Shown: positions 44,655 through 54,913, counted from the first letter of the stretch. The stretch: 64,000 nt of DNA from Gaetbulibacter sp. 4G1 (GCF_002741945.1 NZ_MDVN01000009.1:1-64000), one strand, 5' to 3'. The notes: generated from the letters alone by a model not told the origin. Numbers and translations are program-made.

Positions 44655-46415
44655 ATGTCAAATACTATTGAATCTAATGTTATTTTAAATCGCTTACCTA
44701 AGCATTTGAGGCAATTCATAAAACCTCAAAACTATGAAGATTATTCTGCTATAGATCAGGCAGTTTGGCGATATGTTATGCGTAAAAATGTTGATTTTTT
44801 ATCAACTGTTGCTCATAAATCTTATCTAGATGGTTTAAAACAAACAGGAATTTCTATTGATAGTATTCCTAATATGTATGGCATGAATAGGATTTTGAAA
44901 GACATCGGTTGGGCTGCCGTAGCGGTAGATGGATTTATTCCGCCTAATGCATTTATGGAATTTCAGGCTTACAATGTTTTGGTTATTGCCAGTGATATTA
45001 GACAATTAGAACATATTGAATATACTCCGGCGCCAGACATTATTCATGAAGGTGCTGGACATGCTCCCATTATTGCTAACCCAGAATATGCTGAGTATTT
45101 GCGTCGTTTTGGCGAAGTAGGTTGCAAAGCTATTTCATCGGCTAAAGATTATGAACTATACGAAGCTGTAAGGCATTTATCAATCATTAAAGAAGCGCCA
45201 AATTCTAAAGAAAAAGATATCGCTTCCGCAGAAAAAAAAGTTGAAGATTTACAACAAAATATGGGTAAGCCTAGTGAAATGGCCTTGATAAGAAATTTAC
45301 ATTGGTGGACGGTTGAATATGGACTAATAGGAACGCTGGAAGACCCAAAAATATATGGCGCAGGCTTACTGTCTTCAATTGGAGAAAGTGCATGGTGTAT
45401 GACAGATGAAGTTGAGAAACTACCTTACAATATAGATTCAACCTTCAAAGATTTTGATATTACCAAACCGCAACCTCAGCTTTTTGTAACGCCAGATTTT
45501 GCTCATTTAAGTTTAATACTGGAAGAATTTGCTAACACCATGGCATTACGTAAAGGAGGATTATCTGGGGTTAATAAATTAATTCACTCAAAAGCACTAG
45601 GGACTATCGAACTTAGTACGGGCATACAAGTATCTGGCGTGTTTAGTCACGTTATTGAATATGAAAGAAAACCCATTTACATTCAAACAACTGGAGAAAC
45701 CGCTTTAGCTTATAGAGAGAAAGAGTTGGTTGGTCATGGTATTGAAACTCATGCAGAAGGATTTGGTTTTCCTATAGGAAAACTAAAAGGAATTAATCTT
45801 GCTATTGAAGATATGAGTCCGCGTGATTTAAGCGCTTACGATATTTATGAAGAAAAAATTGTAACGTTAGAATTTGAAGGTGGTGTTACCGTTTCTGGTG
45901 AAATCATTACAGGGAAGCGAAATTTACAAGGAAAAATAATATTGATTAGCTTTAAAAACTGTACGGTTAAACATAACGACACCGTATTATTTGAGCCTGA
46001 ATGGGGTATTTATGATATGGCTGTTGGTAAAGATATTGTTTCTGCTTTTTCTGGGCCAGCCGATTTAAACAGTTTCGATTTAATTACTCATGTGCCATCA
46101 ACACAAACCATTCATGTAAAAAAATCTAGTGAATTACTCAAACTTGAAGCACTTTACAAACAAGTTAGAGATTATAGAGAAGGTAAAAACAAAACCATTT
46201 CTAGAACTAAAGTCCTAGAGGAGCTTATTGAAAATCATCCTAACGATTGGTTACTGCCTGTTGAACTTTATGAGTTAGCTTTTATAGGAAATGAAACTAA
46301 ATTATGCGAAAGCATTTTAAATCATTTGGAAACCATTAAACAAAACAGACCCGAAGTGGGGCGTTTAATTGATGATGGATTGGGGATTATTGAGGAAAGT
46401 GTAAAAATTAATTAA
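44655..46415 (+). CDS. aromatic amino acid hydroxylase (phenylalanine 4-hydroxylase type) with long C-terminal extension
   Basis: I start at the ATG of MSNTIESN; an in-frame TTG upstream is less likely. The iron site is visible as PDIIHEGAGHAP (about 126-137) and the third ligand in HWWTVEYGLIG (about 211-221), so the pterin-dependent hydroxylase domain occupies about 1-310. It would oxidise phenylalanine to tyrosine. The protein is 586 residues, whereas simple bacterial PhhA proteins have about 260-300. The additional 280 residues (with GVFSHVIEYERKPIYI and VTLEFEGGVTVSGEI) contain beta-rich and helical parts that I cannot assign. Similar long forms occur in Bacteroidota. Confidence 0.9.
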   Translation: MSNTIESNVILNRLPKHLRQFIKPQNYEDYSAIDQAVWRYVMRKNVDFLSTVAHKSYLDGLKQTGISIDSIPNMYGMNRILKDIGWAAVAVDGFIPPNAFMEFQAYNVLVIASDIRQLEHIEYTPAPDIIHEGAGHAPIIANPEYAEYLRRFGEVGCKAISSAKDYELYEAVRHLSIIKEAPNSKEKDIASAEKKVEDLQQNMGKPSEMALIRNLHWWTVEYGLIGTLEDPKIYGAGLLSSIGESAWCMTDEVEKLPYNIDSTFKDFDITKPQPQLFVTPDFAHLSLILEEFANTMALRKGGLSGVNKLIHSKALGTIELSTGIQVSGVFSHVIEYERKPIYIQTTGETALAYREKELVGHGIETHAEGFGFPIGKLKGINLAIEDMSPRDLSAYDIYEEKIVTLEFEGGVTVSGEIITGKRNLQGKIILISFKNCTVKHNDTVLFEPEWGIYDMAVGKDIVSAFSGPADLNSFDLITHVPSTQTIHVKKSSELLKLEALYKQVRDYREGKNKTISRTKVLEELIENHPNDWLLPVELYELAFIGNETKLCESILNHLETIKQNRPEVGRLIDDGLGIIEESVKIN

Positions 46416-46416
46416 C

Positions 46417-46836
46417 TTATTTTTTTACTCCTCTTAAAATTTCCAATCTATTACTTGGCGCATTTGGTGATAAAAAGTTAGGAATAGTATTTTCATTTCT
46501 TCTCGGACGGTTAAGAAATTCGACTGGCCATTCGGTTAATCTTTCCTTTTTAATATGAATGTATTTCTCTTTTTCTGGTTCATCAATATACTCTTTCTGT
46601 AAAATCAATGCGATTGGCTTTTCAGCTCCTTTAGTTCCTTTGCAAAACTGTAATGCTTCAACATAGTCACTAAACACATAAAAATAGTCATTCCCATTTT
46701 CTAAATCTTCAGCTCCTTCTTCAGGATGACACCATACACGATACTCAAGAACTTCATCCCATACATAACCTCCACCAGCCTTCACAAGAGCTGGGTAATT
46801 TCCAATCAATTCCTTATTTTCAACTTTAGGATACAT
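46417..46836 (-). CDS. conserved protein of unknown function
   Basis: The 139-residue soluble protein has a rigid N-terminus (NYPALVKAGGGYVWDEVLEY, about 13-32, then RVWCHPEEGAEDL) and YVFSDYVEALQFCKGT (about 52-67). It looks like a compact conserved domain, but I cannot give it a safe name. It is the last gene of a minus-strand operon with a crotonase (22 bases), a dehydratase and a DUF4230 protein. Confidence 0.6.
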   Translation of the reverse strand: MYPKVENKELIGNYPALVKAGGGYVWDEVLEYRVWCHPEEGAEDLENGNDYFYVFSDYVEALQFCKGTKGAEKPIALILQKEYIDEPEKEKYIHIKKERLTEWPVEFLNRPRRNENTIPNFLSPNAPSNRLEILRGVKK

Positions 46837-46858
46837 TTAATATACTAAATAATGATGC

Positions 46859-47611
46859 TCATCTAAATCGCTTTAAAGTTTCTTTAGTAAAATTGCTTAA
46901 CACCAAATTACCACTAATTTTGGCGCGCTCTAAAAGTAAATCATCCCAATGCCCTGTATCTTTCCAAAAGACGCTTTTCATTTCTTTTAAAGCATCTGGG
47001 TTATAACTTGCTAATTTCTCTGCTAAGTTTTTTACAGCTCTGTCTAAAGCTTCAACGGTATCAAAAATATCAGCATACAAGTTTTTATCCTTAGCAAATT
47101 CTGCAGTAAAAAACTGTTCAGCATTAATTGTCATTTGAGACATTGTAGTTTGCCCTATTTTTCGAGACACTGTTGGCTCTATTACAAAAGGGCCAATTCC
47201 AATACTTAGTTCACTTAATTTTATTGAAGCGTATTTAGTGGCTAAACAATAATCGGTTGTAGCTGCCAAACCAACACCACCTCCTACTGCTTTACCTTGA
47301 ATACGGCCAATAATTAACTTAGGGCACTTTCTCATTGCATTTATAACGTTGGCAAAACCTGAGAAAAACTGTCTTCCTTCCTCTGCATTATCAATGGCGA
47401 TGAGTTCTTTAAAACTTGCTCCAGCACAAAAAGTCCTATCGCCTCCGCTTTTTAAAACAATAACTTTAATGGCATCATTATTCCCGGCTTCTATAATAGT
47501 ACTTTCTAACTTTTTGAGATTATCGCTAGGCATAGCATTATGCTCTGGATGGAAAAACTCTATATACCCAACTTGATTATCAATTTCTAACTTTACGTAT
47601 GGTTCTAACAT
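46859..47611 (-). CDS. enoyl-CoA hydratase/isomerase-family protein (methylglutaconyl-CoA hydratase-like)
   Basis: The 250-residue crotonase has the oxyanion-hole segments CAGASFKEL (about 62-70) and GKAVGGGVGLAATTDY (about 105-120). The usual first catalytic glutamate of enoyl-CoA hydratase (GGGCEL) is glycine (GGGVGL), while the second remains in KLSELSIGIGP (about 131-141). This combination is seen in methylglutaconyl-CoA hydratases of leucine degradation, so that reaction or a related one is likely. It lies 15 bases after the dehydratase gene. Confidence 0.85.
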   Translation of the reverse strand: MLEPYVKLEIDNQVGYIEFFHPEHNAMPSDNLKKLESTIIEAGNNDAIKVIVLKSGGDRTFCAGASFKELIAIDNAEEGRQFFSGFANVINAMRKCPKLIIGRIQGKAVGGGVGLAATTDYCLATKYASIKLSELSIGIGPFVIEPTVSRKIGQTTMSQMTINAEQFFTAEFAKDKNLYADIFDTVEALDRAVKNLAEKLASYNPDALKEMKSVFWKDTGHWDDLLLERAKISGNLVLSNFTKETLKRFR

Positions 47612-47626
47612 AGTTGCAAATTACAA

Positions 47627-48568
47627 TTATTTATTAAACGGCAAATTAGATAAATCTACATTTCCGCCAGAAATTATTAGGCCCACATTTTTATTTATTA
47701 AAGTACCTTTATTCTTTAAAAGGGCTGCAAAAGCAACTGCACTTGATGGTTCGGTAATAATTTTCATACGTTCCCAAATGAGTTTCATAGCATGAATTAT
47801 TTCATCTTCTTCTACGCATACAATTTTTTCAACATCAGCTTTTATAATTGGAAAATTTCGATCACCTAAATGTGTTCTTAATCCATCAGCTATAGTATTT
47901 GAAGTCTCATTCTTTTCTATTTTCCCTGATAATAACGACCTGTAAGCATCATCCGCTTCTTTAGGTTCTCCAGCAATTACTTTGCAGTTTTTAGAAAAAT
48001 ATTTTGCTACCAACAATGTTCCTGCTAATAAACCACCTCCTCCTACTGGTGTAAAAATACAATCTAAGTTAGCGTAATCTTCTAACAATTCTAAAGCAGC
48101 TGTTCCTTGCCCATGAATAACATTATCATCATTTGAAGGATGAATAAATGTAGCTCCTTTTTCAATTGCAATTCTATGAGCCTCATCCTCGCGTGATTGA
48201 ATATTTGAACCACATTCTATAATAATTCCTCCATAAGTTTTTACTGCATCTTTCTTTACTTGTGGTGCATTTTCTGGCATTATAATATAAGCTTTAACGC
48301 CTATTTTTTTTGCAGCTAATGATAAAGCTTGCGCAAAATTACCTGAAGAATGAGTTACAACTCCTCTACTTTTTTGCTCTTGGTTTAAATTTAAAATAGC
48401 GTTTGCTGCACCACGCATTTTAAAAGCTCCCATTTTTTGAAAATTTTCACACTTAAAAAACACATTAGCATTACACATATCATTTATTAGTTGCGATGTT
48501 AAAACTGGAGTTCTATGGATATAAGGCTTTATTTGATTGTGAACATTTTGCAAAGTAACTTTATCCAT
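47627..48568 (-). CDS. threonine/serine dehydratase-like PLP enzyme (serine-racemase fold)
   Basis: The 313-residue protein has the PLP-lysine segment FQKMGAFKMRGAANAIL (about 44-60), SSGNFAQALSLAAK (about 74-87) and the phosphate-binding loop PVGGGGLLAGT (about 171-181). It lacks the C-terminal ACT-like domain of biosynthetic IlvA, so it resembles catabolic threonine dehydratase or serine racemase. It would deaminate threonine or serine to 2-oxobutyrate or pyruvate. The start follows the DUF4230 gene by nine bases. Confidence 0.88.
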   Translation of the reverse strand: MDKVTLQNVHNQIKPYIHRTPVLTSQLINDMCNANVFFKCENFQKMGAFKMRGAANAILNLNQEQKSRGVVTHSSGNFAQALSLAAKKIGVKAYIIMPENAPQVKKDAVKTYGGIIIECGSNIQSREDEAHRIAIEKGATFIHPSNDDNVIHGQGTAALELLEDYANLDCIFTPVGGGGLLAGTLLVAKYFSKNCKVIAGEPKEADDAYRSLLSGKIEKNETSNTIADGLRTHLGDRNFPIIKADVEKIVCVEEDEIIHAMKLIWERMKIITEPSSAVAFAALLKNKGTLINKNVGLIISGGNVDLSNLPFNK

Positions 48569-48577
48569 AATGGGTAA

Positions 48578-49192
48578 CTATAATTTTAAGCCTTCTAGGT
48601 TACTAACAGAAGTCATTGGAGTTTCGTTATATTTTAATGTCCACCCTAAAGAATTGGTTAAAATATAAAACTTTGAAAGTTCACTTATCAATCTGTTTTT
48701 AGCATTTTTCTTTAAATCTGACGTTTCTAACTTCTTAGCTAACGATGCTTTAACTGTATTTTTAATATCGTTATAATCTTTGGCCTCAAAAGGGTTAAAA
48801 AAATCAGATTGCATATCATAATATTCCAAATCTGGATTTATTTTTATTTCTTCTTCTGGAATACTAATAATTTGAAGTGTTTTTGTTTCTTCATCAATTT
48901 TAAATTCAATTTTACTTAAATCATAGGCTATGGTAACATCAGCATTTACAACTACTAATGCTTTTTTTTCTGAAGTAAAATAGTCTCCAAAAATATCCTT
49001 GGAATTTTTATAATTAAAAACTTCACTAAAATGTCCTTCAGTAACAATTAACTTACCTACATTTTTAATTTGCTCTTGAATAAGCGCAGAGTTTTCTTGA
49101 AGTACTACTTTGCTCTCCTTTTTTTCATTGCAATATTTAAAAGTGAATAAAATAACTAATGTTATAATGACACCAAATAGAATTTTTCGCAT
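48578..49192 (-). CDS. DUF4230 membrane-anchored protein
   Basis: The 204-residue protein has one N-terminal membrane helix (about 4-20, ILFGVIITLVILFTF) and a DUF4230 domain: VGKLIVTEGHFSEVF (about 45-59), VVVNADVTIAYDLSKIEF (about 80-97) and FFNPFEAKDYNDI (about 131-143). The function is unknown. It is the first gene of the four-gene operon ending at 46417. Confidence 0.85.
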   Translation of the reverse strand: MRKILFGVIITLVILFTFKYCNEKKESKVVLQENSALIQEQIKNVGKLIVTEGHFSEVFNYKNSKDIFGDYFTSEKKALVVVNADVTIAYDLSKIEFKIDEETKTLQIISIPEEEIKINPDLEYYDMQSDFFNPFEAKDYNDIKNTVKASLAKKLETSDLKKNAKNRLISELSKFYILTNSLGWTLKYNETPMTSVSNLEGLKL

Positions 49193-49626
49193 GCACTAAT
49201 TTAGAAATATTTTTCTAGTAAACTACAATGGGTTATTTATAAACAAAAAAAACATCAGTTTCCTTCGACATAAGAAGTCTAACCAATGTTTATCACAAAA
49301 CTAACTAACTCTAAACTGGGTCAAAAATACTATATACTATTAAAGCTGACATTAACTTAAGGTTAAACAAACTTTAAGTTATATGAGGTTGTTTTTTAAT
49401 TAAATAAAATATGTGTTTTACATTAATAAAGAGCATAAAAAAACACTAATTGCTAGCCCCTTTAAAAGAATCTATACAATTAATGTTTTTTGATATGAAC
49501 TGATTAATAGCATTTTAAATCTACAATTATATGTTTAAGTTTTAATAAATTTTCGATGAAGTGTTCTTAAAAGAGATTAAACGCAATAACATCTTTTGTT
49601 CAAGAAAATATATTTATTTAGATATA
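49193..49626. other. 434-base intergenic stretch
   Basis: No coding region was recognised. The left part holds the minus-strand terminator of the GSCFA gene (49245-49290) and its G/U-rich lead (49298-49316). From about 49320 to 49626 the sequence is AT-rich with no clear hairpin, promoter box or repeat. It could include an untranslated region of the GSCFA mRNA. Confidence 0.6.
49245..49290 (-). terminator. wobble-paired intrinsic terminator downstream of the GSCFA gene
   Basis: Minus-strand RNA arms AACAUUGGUU and AACUGAUGUU (49281-49290 with 49251-49260) pair over ten positions including two G-U, with an inner CUUC/GAAG stem and a U6 run. On the plus strand the same positions would be C-A mismatches, so it works only for minus-strand transcripts. 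Confidence 0.7.
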
Positions 49627-50577
49627 TTAAAATGAGATATGTGGAAATTTTACTTTAAGCTTTTCTATCTTTAAATCTAAATTTTTAAGAAATTTTTGAT
49701 GCGCTTCTGAGTTTTCATTAAAAGACTTGTGTTTTAATCCTTTTTGAATAGCATCTACATTCTCCATTGTTATTGATGCTTCTTTAGAAATCCAAACCTC
49801 TTGAAACTTTTTCCAAATATAATTTATTGCTATCTGGTTGGGGTGCAACATATCTTCATTATAAAAACGATAATCACGAAGTTCGTCCATCATAATCTCG
49901 TAAGAAGGAAAGTAATAAGTATTGCTTTTCTCACTGAGTATTTGGTGTATTGCTGAAATTAGGTGTGCTTTACCTAACGTGTTTTCAACAAATCCATCTT
50001 TGATATGACGAACTGGTGATACTGTAAAAATAATGGAAGCATCATTATTAATATTTTTAATTAATTCTACTATCTTTTTTAAAGATTCAAAAACAGCATT
50101 AACAGGCATTAATTCTTTTTTGAATTCCTTTTGCTTTACTTTATGGCAGTTTGCTACTATTTTTTTGGTTTCTATATGATTATAAACCCAAGCTGTGCCT
50201 AATGTAATTATTATATTCGTTGATTTGGAAATTTGCTGATTGACAGATTTTATGGATGTATTCAAATGTTCTAACAAACCTTCCTTAGAGCTACAGCTTA
50301 ATTTTGAATGAGCATCAAAACAATGCCATTGTTCATTATGAAAAAAAACATCTTTTTCTAAATATTCTTTTCCTTTAACGGCTTTAGTAATTAAAGTTTC
50401 AATTGCTTTTGGGTGAAATAAAATACCAAGTGGGTTTTGAATATTTTTAAATTTAAAGTATTCTAATTTGTTTCCAATATTCTCCACAAAACAAGAACCC
50501 AGTAATAGTATATTAGAATTATAATCTATTTGATTATTAGACTGCTTTTCTAACGGTATTTGGGTTTGTAATTTCAT
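49627..50577 (-). CDS. GSCFA-domain protein
   Basis: I start at MKLQTQIPLEK, the usual beginning of the family; an ATG seven codons earlier is also in frame. The 316-residue protein contains LLLGSCFVENIG (about 22-33), the naming motif, then IITLGTAWVYN (about 118-128), TVSPVRHIKDG (about 186-196) and MLHPNQIAINYIW (about 247-259). This is an SGNH-hydrolase-like arrangement with Ser, Asp and His. The substrate is unknown. A long palindrome lies 29 bases upstream of its start. Confidence 0.9.
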   Translation of the reverse strand: MKLQTQIPLEKQSNNQIDYNSNILLLGSCFVENIGNKLEYFKFKNIQNPLGILFHPKAIETLITKAVKGKEYLEKDVFFHNEQWHCFDAHSKLSCSSKEGLLEHLNTSIKSVNQQISKSTNIIITLGTAWVYNHIETKKIVANCHKVKQKEFKKELMPVNAVFESLKKIVELIKNINNDASIIFTVSPVRHIKDGFVENTLGKAHLISAIHQILSEKSNTYYFPSYEIMMDELRDYRFYNEDMLHPNQIAINYIWKKFQEVWISKEASITMENVDAIQKGLKHKSFNENSEAHQKFLKNLDLKIEKLKVKFPHISF

Positions 50578-50605
50578 AGAATTAATACTCTGTAACATTT
50601 CCTGC

Positions 50606-50656
50606 CTTTTTCATACTAACAATTCATAATAGTTAACATTTATGAATATGAAAAAG
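50606..50656. repeat. long nested inverted repeat upstream of the GSCFA gene
   Basis: Outer arms CTTTTTCATA (50606-50615) with TATGAAAAAG (50647-50656), and inner arms ATTCATAA (50622-50629) with TTATGAAT (50640-50647), nest around a centre containing GTTAAC. No U-tract follows on either strand, so it is more likely an operator, leader hairpin or processing site than a terminator. Confidence 0.5.
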
Positions 50657-50753
50657 AATAAAATCAAATATGTATCATTAAAAAACAAGTTTTTAAAGTT
50701 TTACAGATGTGAAATAAAAACATTCAACAAAATTTTAGGAATTAAATAAACTT

Positions 50754-53369
50754 TTATTTCAAATAGTCTTTAGCTTTTTCTAAAGCTTCATTAATTCCAC
50801 TTGGGTTTTTACCACCTGCAGTGGCAAAAAATGGTTGTCCACCTCCACCGCCTTGGATGTATTTACCAAGTTCTCTAACTACTTGTCCGGCATTTAAACC
50901 TTTGCTAGCCACTAATTCTTTTGAAATATAACAAGACAACAATGCTTTTCCGTTTTGTTCGGTAGCAAATAATAAAAATAAGTTTTCAAACTGATTACCT
51001 AATTCAAAAGCAACATCTTTTAAGCCTGCTGCATCTAAATCTAATTTTTTAGCTAAAAACTGAATGCCATTAACTTCGGTTAATTCATTTCTAAGTTCTC
51101 CTTTTATATTTTTAGCTTTATCTTTTAACAAAGCTTCAATCTGTTTTTTAAGGTTTACATTTTCGCTTTGTAAATTTTGTAATGCCTTTACAGGTTCTTT
51201 TGCATTATTAAGTAAATCTCTCATTTCAAAATAAGCACGATTATTTTCGTGATAAAAATCTTTTACAGCATCATTAGTAATAGCTTCAATACGACGAATT
51301 CCAGCAGCTACAGCTCCTTCTGAAACTATTTTAAAATGCCAAATGTCTGCAGTATTCTTTACATGTGTGCCGCCACAAAGCTCAATTGATTTTCCAAAAC
51401 GGATTGCACGAACCGTATCTCCATATTTTTCACCAAATAAACTCATAGCCCCTTCTGCTATAGCTTCCTCTTTAGGAATATTTCGTTTTTCTATCAACGG
51501 TAATTTTCCATCAATCCTTCTATTTACAAAATTCTCTACATCGCGTAATTCTTCAACGGTAAGTTTGGAAAAATGTGAAAAATCAAATCGCAAATATTTT
51601 GAATGAACTGCAGAACCTTTTTGCTCTACATGCTCTCCTAAAACTTCTCGCAATGCTTGATGTAACAAGTGTGTTGCTGTATGATTACATTCCGTTCTAT
51701 AACGCTGTTTATCATCTACAACTGCTTGAAAAGATTCTTCAATATGTTTTGGTAGGTTTTTTGCGAAATGAATAATAACATTATTTTCCTTTTTCGTGTC
51801 TAGAATATAAACCACGTCGCCATGTGCATCTTCCAAATAGCCTTTATCTCCAACTTGCCCACCTCCTTCTGGATAAAAAGGGGTTAGATTAAATACAAGT
51901 TGGTACATATCGCCATCTTTCTTAGAAGTAACTTTTCTATATCGCGTTAGTTTAACATTAGCTTTTAATGTATCGTAGCCTACAAATTCTTCGTCTATAT
52001 CATCAACTAAAATCGTCCAATCATCTGTAGACATTTCACTAGCAGCTCGCGAACGTCTTTTCTGTTTCTGAAGCTCTTCATCAAAACCTTTCTCATCTAA
52101 TTTTAAGCTTTTTTCAGAAAGAATTAATGCTGTTAAATCTATTGGAAAGCCATAAGTATCATATAACTCAAATGCTTTTTCACCAGAAACGGTATCACCA
52201 TTAGTTTCATCAACAATTCGGTTTAACAACACTAAACCTTGATCTAAAGTTCTTAAAAAAGACTGTTCTTCCTCTTTTATAACATTTTCAATAAGGTGTT
52301 TTTGAGCTTTTAATTCTGGAAAAGCTGCTCCCATTCTTTTACTCAAAACATCAACTAATCTATAAATAAAGGGTTCTTTTTTATCTAAAAATGTAAAACC
52401 ATAACGTACCGCACGACGTAAAATTCTACGAATTACATAACCCGCACCAGTATTACTAGGTAATTGCCCATCGGCTATTGAAAAAGCTACAGCTCGTACA
52501 TGATCAGAGATTACTCGTATCGCTACATCTGACTTATCGTTTTTACCATATTTTTTATTAGTAATGATTTCAATTTCTCTAATTATTGGGGTAAATACAT
52601 CTGTATCATAATTTGATTGTACACCCTGCAAAACCATACAAAGCCTTTCGAAACCCATACCTGTATCAATATGCTTATCTGGAAGATTTCCTAAGCTACC
52701 ATTAGCTTTTCGGTTGTATTGCATAAATACTAAATTCCAGATTTCAACAACTTGAGGGTGATCTTTGTTTACCAAATCCTTCCCATCAACTTTAGCTTTC
52801 TCTTCAGCAGAACGAATATCAACATGAATCTCACTACAAGGTCCACATGGTCCTTGATCTCCCATTTCCCAAAAATTATCTTTTTTATCACCTTTCAAAA
52901 TACGATCTTCTGCAATATGTTGTTTCCAAAAATCGTAAGCTTCAGTATCCATTGGTAATTTATCAACATCATCACTCCCTTCAAAAACCGTAACGTATAA
53001 AATATCTTTATCAATGCCATAAACTTCGGTTAGCAATTCCCAAGCCCAAGCAATAGCCTCTTTTTTAAAATAATCGCCAAAACTCCAATTCCCTAACATT
53101 TCAAACAAAGTATGGTGGTATGTGTCATAACCTACCTCTTCTAAATCGTTATGCTTTCCAGAAACACGTAAACATTTCTGGCTATCAGCAATTCTATCGT
53201 TTTTGGGCTGAGCATTTCCTAAAAAATATTCTTTAAAAGGTGCCATACCAGAATTTACAAACATTAATGTAGGGTCGTCTTTTAAAACCATTGGTGCAGA
53301 CGGAACAATACTATGCTTCTTTTCTTCAAAAAAACTTAAAAACTTTGATCGGATATCTTGTGACTTCAT
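50754..53369 (-). CDS. alaS: alanyl-tRNA synthetase
   Basis: AlaS charges tRNA-Ala and edits mis-charged Ser and Gly. The 871-residue protein has the class II catalytic core (about 1-240, with [14 protein letters not shown] and [12 protein letters not shown]), a tRNA-recognition helical region, the editing domain with zinc-type [11 protein letters not shown] (about 563-573) and [12 protein letters not shown] (about 664-675), and a C-terminal domain (about 730-871) with [14 protein letters not shown]. All parts are present. Its terminator was not recognised. Confidence 0.97.
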   Translation of the reverse strand: MKSQDIRSKFLSFFEEKKHSIVPSAPMVLKDDPTLMFVNSGMAPFKEYFLGNAQPKNDRIADSQKCLRVSGKHNDLEEVGYDTYHHTLFEMLGNWSFGDYFKKEAIAWAWELLTEVYGIDKDILYVTVFEGSDDVDKLPMDTEAYDFWKQHIAEDRILKGDKKDNFWEMGDQGPCGPCSEIHVDIRSAEEKAKVDGKDLVNKDHPQVVEIWNLVFMQYNRKANGSLGNLPDKHIDTGMGFERLCMVLQGVQSNYDTDVFTPIIREIEIITNKKYGKNDKSDVAIRVISDHVRAVAFSIADGQLPSNTGAGYVIRRILRRAVRYGFTFLDKKEPFIYRLVDVLSKRMGAAFPELKAQKHLIENVIKEEEQSFLRTLDQGLVLLNRIVDETNGDTVSGEKAFELYDTYGFPIDLTALILSEKSLKLDEKGFDEELQKQKRRSRAASEMSTDDWTILVDDIDEEFVGYDTLKANVKLTRYRKVTSKKDGDMYQLVFNLTPFYPEGGGQVGDKGYLEDAHGDVVYILDTKKENNVIIHFAKNLPKHIEESFQAVVDDKQRYRTECNHTATHLLHQALREVLGEHVEQKGSAVHSKYLRFDFSHFSKLTVEELRDVENFVNRRIDGKLPLIEKRNIPKEEAIAEGAMSLFGEKYGDTVRAIRFGKSIELCGGTHVKNTADIWHFKIVSEGAVAAGIRRIEAITNDAVKDFYHENNRAYFEMRDLLNNAKEPVKALQNLQSENVNLKKQIEALLKDKAKNIKGELRNELTEVNGIQFLAKKLDLDAAGLKDVAFELGNQFENLFLLFATEQNGKALLSCYISKELVASKGLNAGQVVRELGKYIQGGGGGQPFFATAGGKNPSGINEALEKAKDYLK

Positions 53370-53590
53370 TTACTATAACTGGTAATGCTGTTTGTGCTAA
53401 ATTATTTTAATTGCAAAACAATTTTTATATTTACTCACCATTTTCTATTTTAAATGGTAGAGTATGTAAACCTAAAAATAAACTACAATCAAAATGAAAG
53501 TAATAATATTTTTGTAGGTTTGGTCGTTTGCATATAAAACCCAACACTTACGTTGATTTTTTCAATTGCAAAAATAGTATAATTTAAACA

Positions 53591-54562
53591 ATGAGTAAGG
53601 TAAAATATTATTACGATTCAGAATCGCTTTCCTATCGAAAAATTGAACGCAAAAAAAGAAAAACATTTGCTTTTATCTCTATTTTTCTTTTAGCCTCTTT
53701 TTTGTTTTCATTTATTATCATTTTTATTGCTAATTTATATATAGAATCTCCTAAAGAAAAAGCTTTAAAAAGAGAGCTCCAAAATGCGCAATTGCAATTT
53801 GAGTTATTGAATAAAAAAATGGATGAAGCCGAGGCTGTTCTTGCAAATGTAGCCGATAGAGACAACAATATATATCGCGTTTATTTTGAAGCGAACCCTA
53901 TCCCTGACGAGCAACGTAAAGCTGGTTTTGGTGGTATTAATAGGTATAAAAATTTAGAAGGTTTTGATAACTCTGAATTGATTATTGAAAGCAATAAACG
54001 CTTAGATATATTACAAAAACAAATAGTAGTACAGTCAAAATCGTTGGATGAAATTACCGTTTTGGCTGAAGAAAAAGAAAAGCTTTTAACCGCTATACCA
54101 GCAATTCAACCTGTTAGTAACGAAGATTTAACACGTATGGCTTCTGGTTATGGCATGAGATCTGACCCTTTTACTAAAGCTAGAAAAATGCATTGGGGTA
54201 TGGATTTTACTGCACCAAGAGGCACACCTATTTATGCTACTGGTGACGGAGTTGTTAAGCGTGCCGATGCAGGTTCCAGTGGATATGGTAAGCATATTAG
54301 AATAGATCATGGTTTTGGTTACGTAAGTCTTTACGCCCATTTGTATAAATACAAAGTAAAAAAGAATCAAAAAGTAAAGCGTGGCGATCTTATAGGTTTT
54401 GTTGGTAGCACAGGGCGTTCTGAAGCACCACATTTACATTACGAAATATTTAAGGATGGTACACGTATTAACCCTATAAACTTTTACTATGGAAGTTTAA
54501 CTGCCGAAGAATTTAGCAAATTATTAGAGCACGCATCGTTAGAAAATCAATCTTTAGATTAA
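53591..54562 (+). CDS. M23-family peptidoglycan endopeptidase, membrane-anchored
   Basis: The 323-residue protein has a cytoplasmic basic start, one membrane helix (about 26-50), a coiled-coil segment (about 57-95) and a lysostaphin-like M23 domain (about 195-300). Zinc ligands are visible in HWGMD (about 201-205) and HLHYEI (about 282-287), with LYAHLYK between. It should cleave peptide cross-links in the periplasm. Its last base is shared with the start of merR, so the two are translationally coupled. Confidence 0.92.
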   Translation: MSKVKYYYDSESLSYRKIERKKRKTFAFISIFLLASFLFSFIIIFIANLYIESPKEKALKRELQNAQLQFELLNKKMDEAEAVLANVADRDNNIYRVYFEANPIPDEQRKAGFGGINRYKNLEGFDNSELIIESNKRLDILQKQIVVQSKSLDEITVLAEEKEKLLTAIPAIQPVSNEDLTRMASGYGMRSDPFTKARKMHWGMDFTAPRGTPIYATGDGVVKRADAGSSGYGKHIRIDHGFGYVSLYAHLYKYKVKKNQKVKRGDLIGFVGSTGRSEAPHLHYEIFKDGTRINPINFYYGSLTAEEFSKLLEHASLENQSLD

Positions 54563-54891
54563 TGCATATAGATTTACCAGAAAAAAGATATTACGGCATT
54601 GGCGAAGTTGCTAAAGCGTTTCATGTAAACACTTCATTAATTCGTTTTTGGGAAAAGGAATTTGATGCATTAAAGCCAAAAAAAAATGCGAAAGGCAACC
54701 GTAAGTTTACTCCAGAAGACATTAAAAACTTAAAGCTTATTTATCATCTTGTAAAAGAACGAGGTTTTACTTTAGATGGTGCTAAAATTCATTTAAAAGA
54801 AGGCAAAAAAGAAACTTTAAATAATTTCGAAATTATTAGCAAGCTAGAGGATGTAAAAAATCAGCTTAAAAAAATTAAAGAACATCTTTAA
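54562..54891 (+). CDS. MerR-family transcriptional regulator
   Basis: The 109-residue protein has the MerR winged helix (about 8-75): YYGIGEVAKAFHVNTSLIRFWEKEFDAL, given in parts as YYGIGEVAKAF and SLIRFWEKEFDALKP. A short coiled-coil tail (about 85-109) replaces the usual effector domain. Such short MerR proteins next to M23 peptidases are a stable flavobacterial arrangement. No cysteine metal site is present. The ATG overlaps the stop codon of the peptidase gene. Confidence 0.9.
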   Translation: MHIDLPEKRYYGIGEVAKAFHVNTSLIRFWEKEFDALKPKKNAKGNRKFTPEDIKNLKLIYHLVKERGFTLDGAKIHLKEGKKETLNNFEIISKLEDVKNQLKKIKEHL

Positions 54892-54913
54892 CATTTTAAC
54901 GCTTTATAAAAAA

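Noticed and set aside
53370-53590. Short inverted repeat CCATTT/AAATGG in the alaS-M23 divergent spacer as an operator
   Set aside because: Six-base arms in AT-rich DNA are expected by chance and no promoter box lies beside it.
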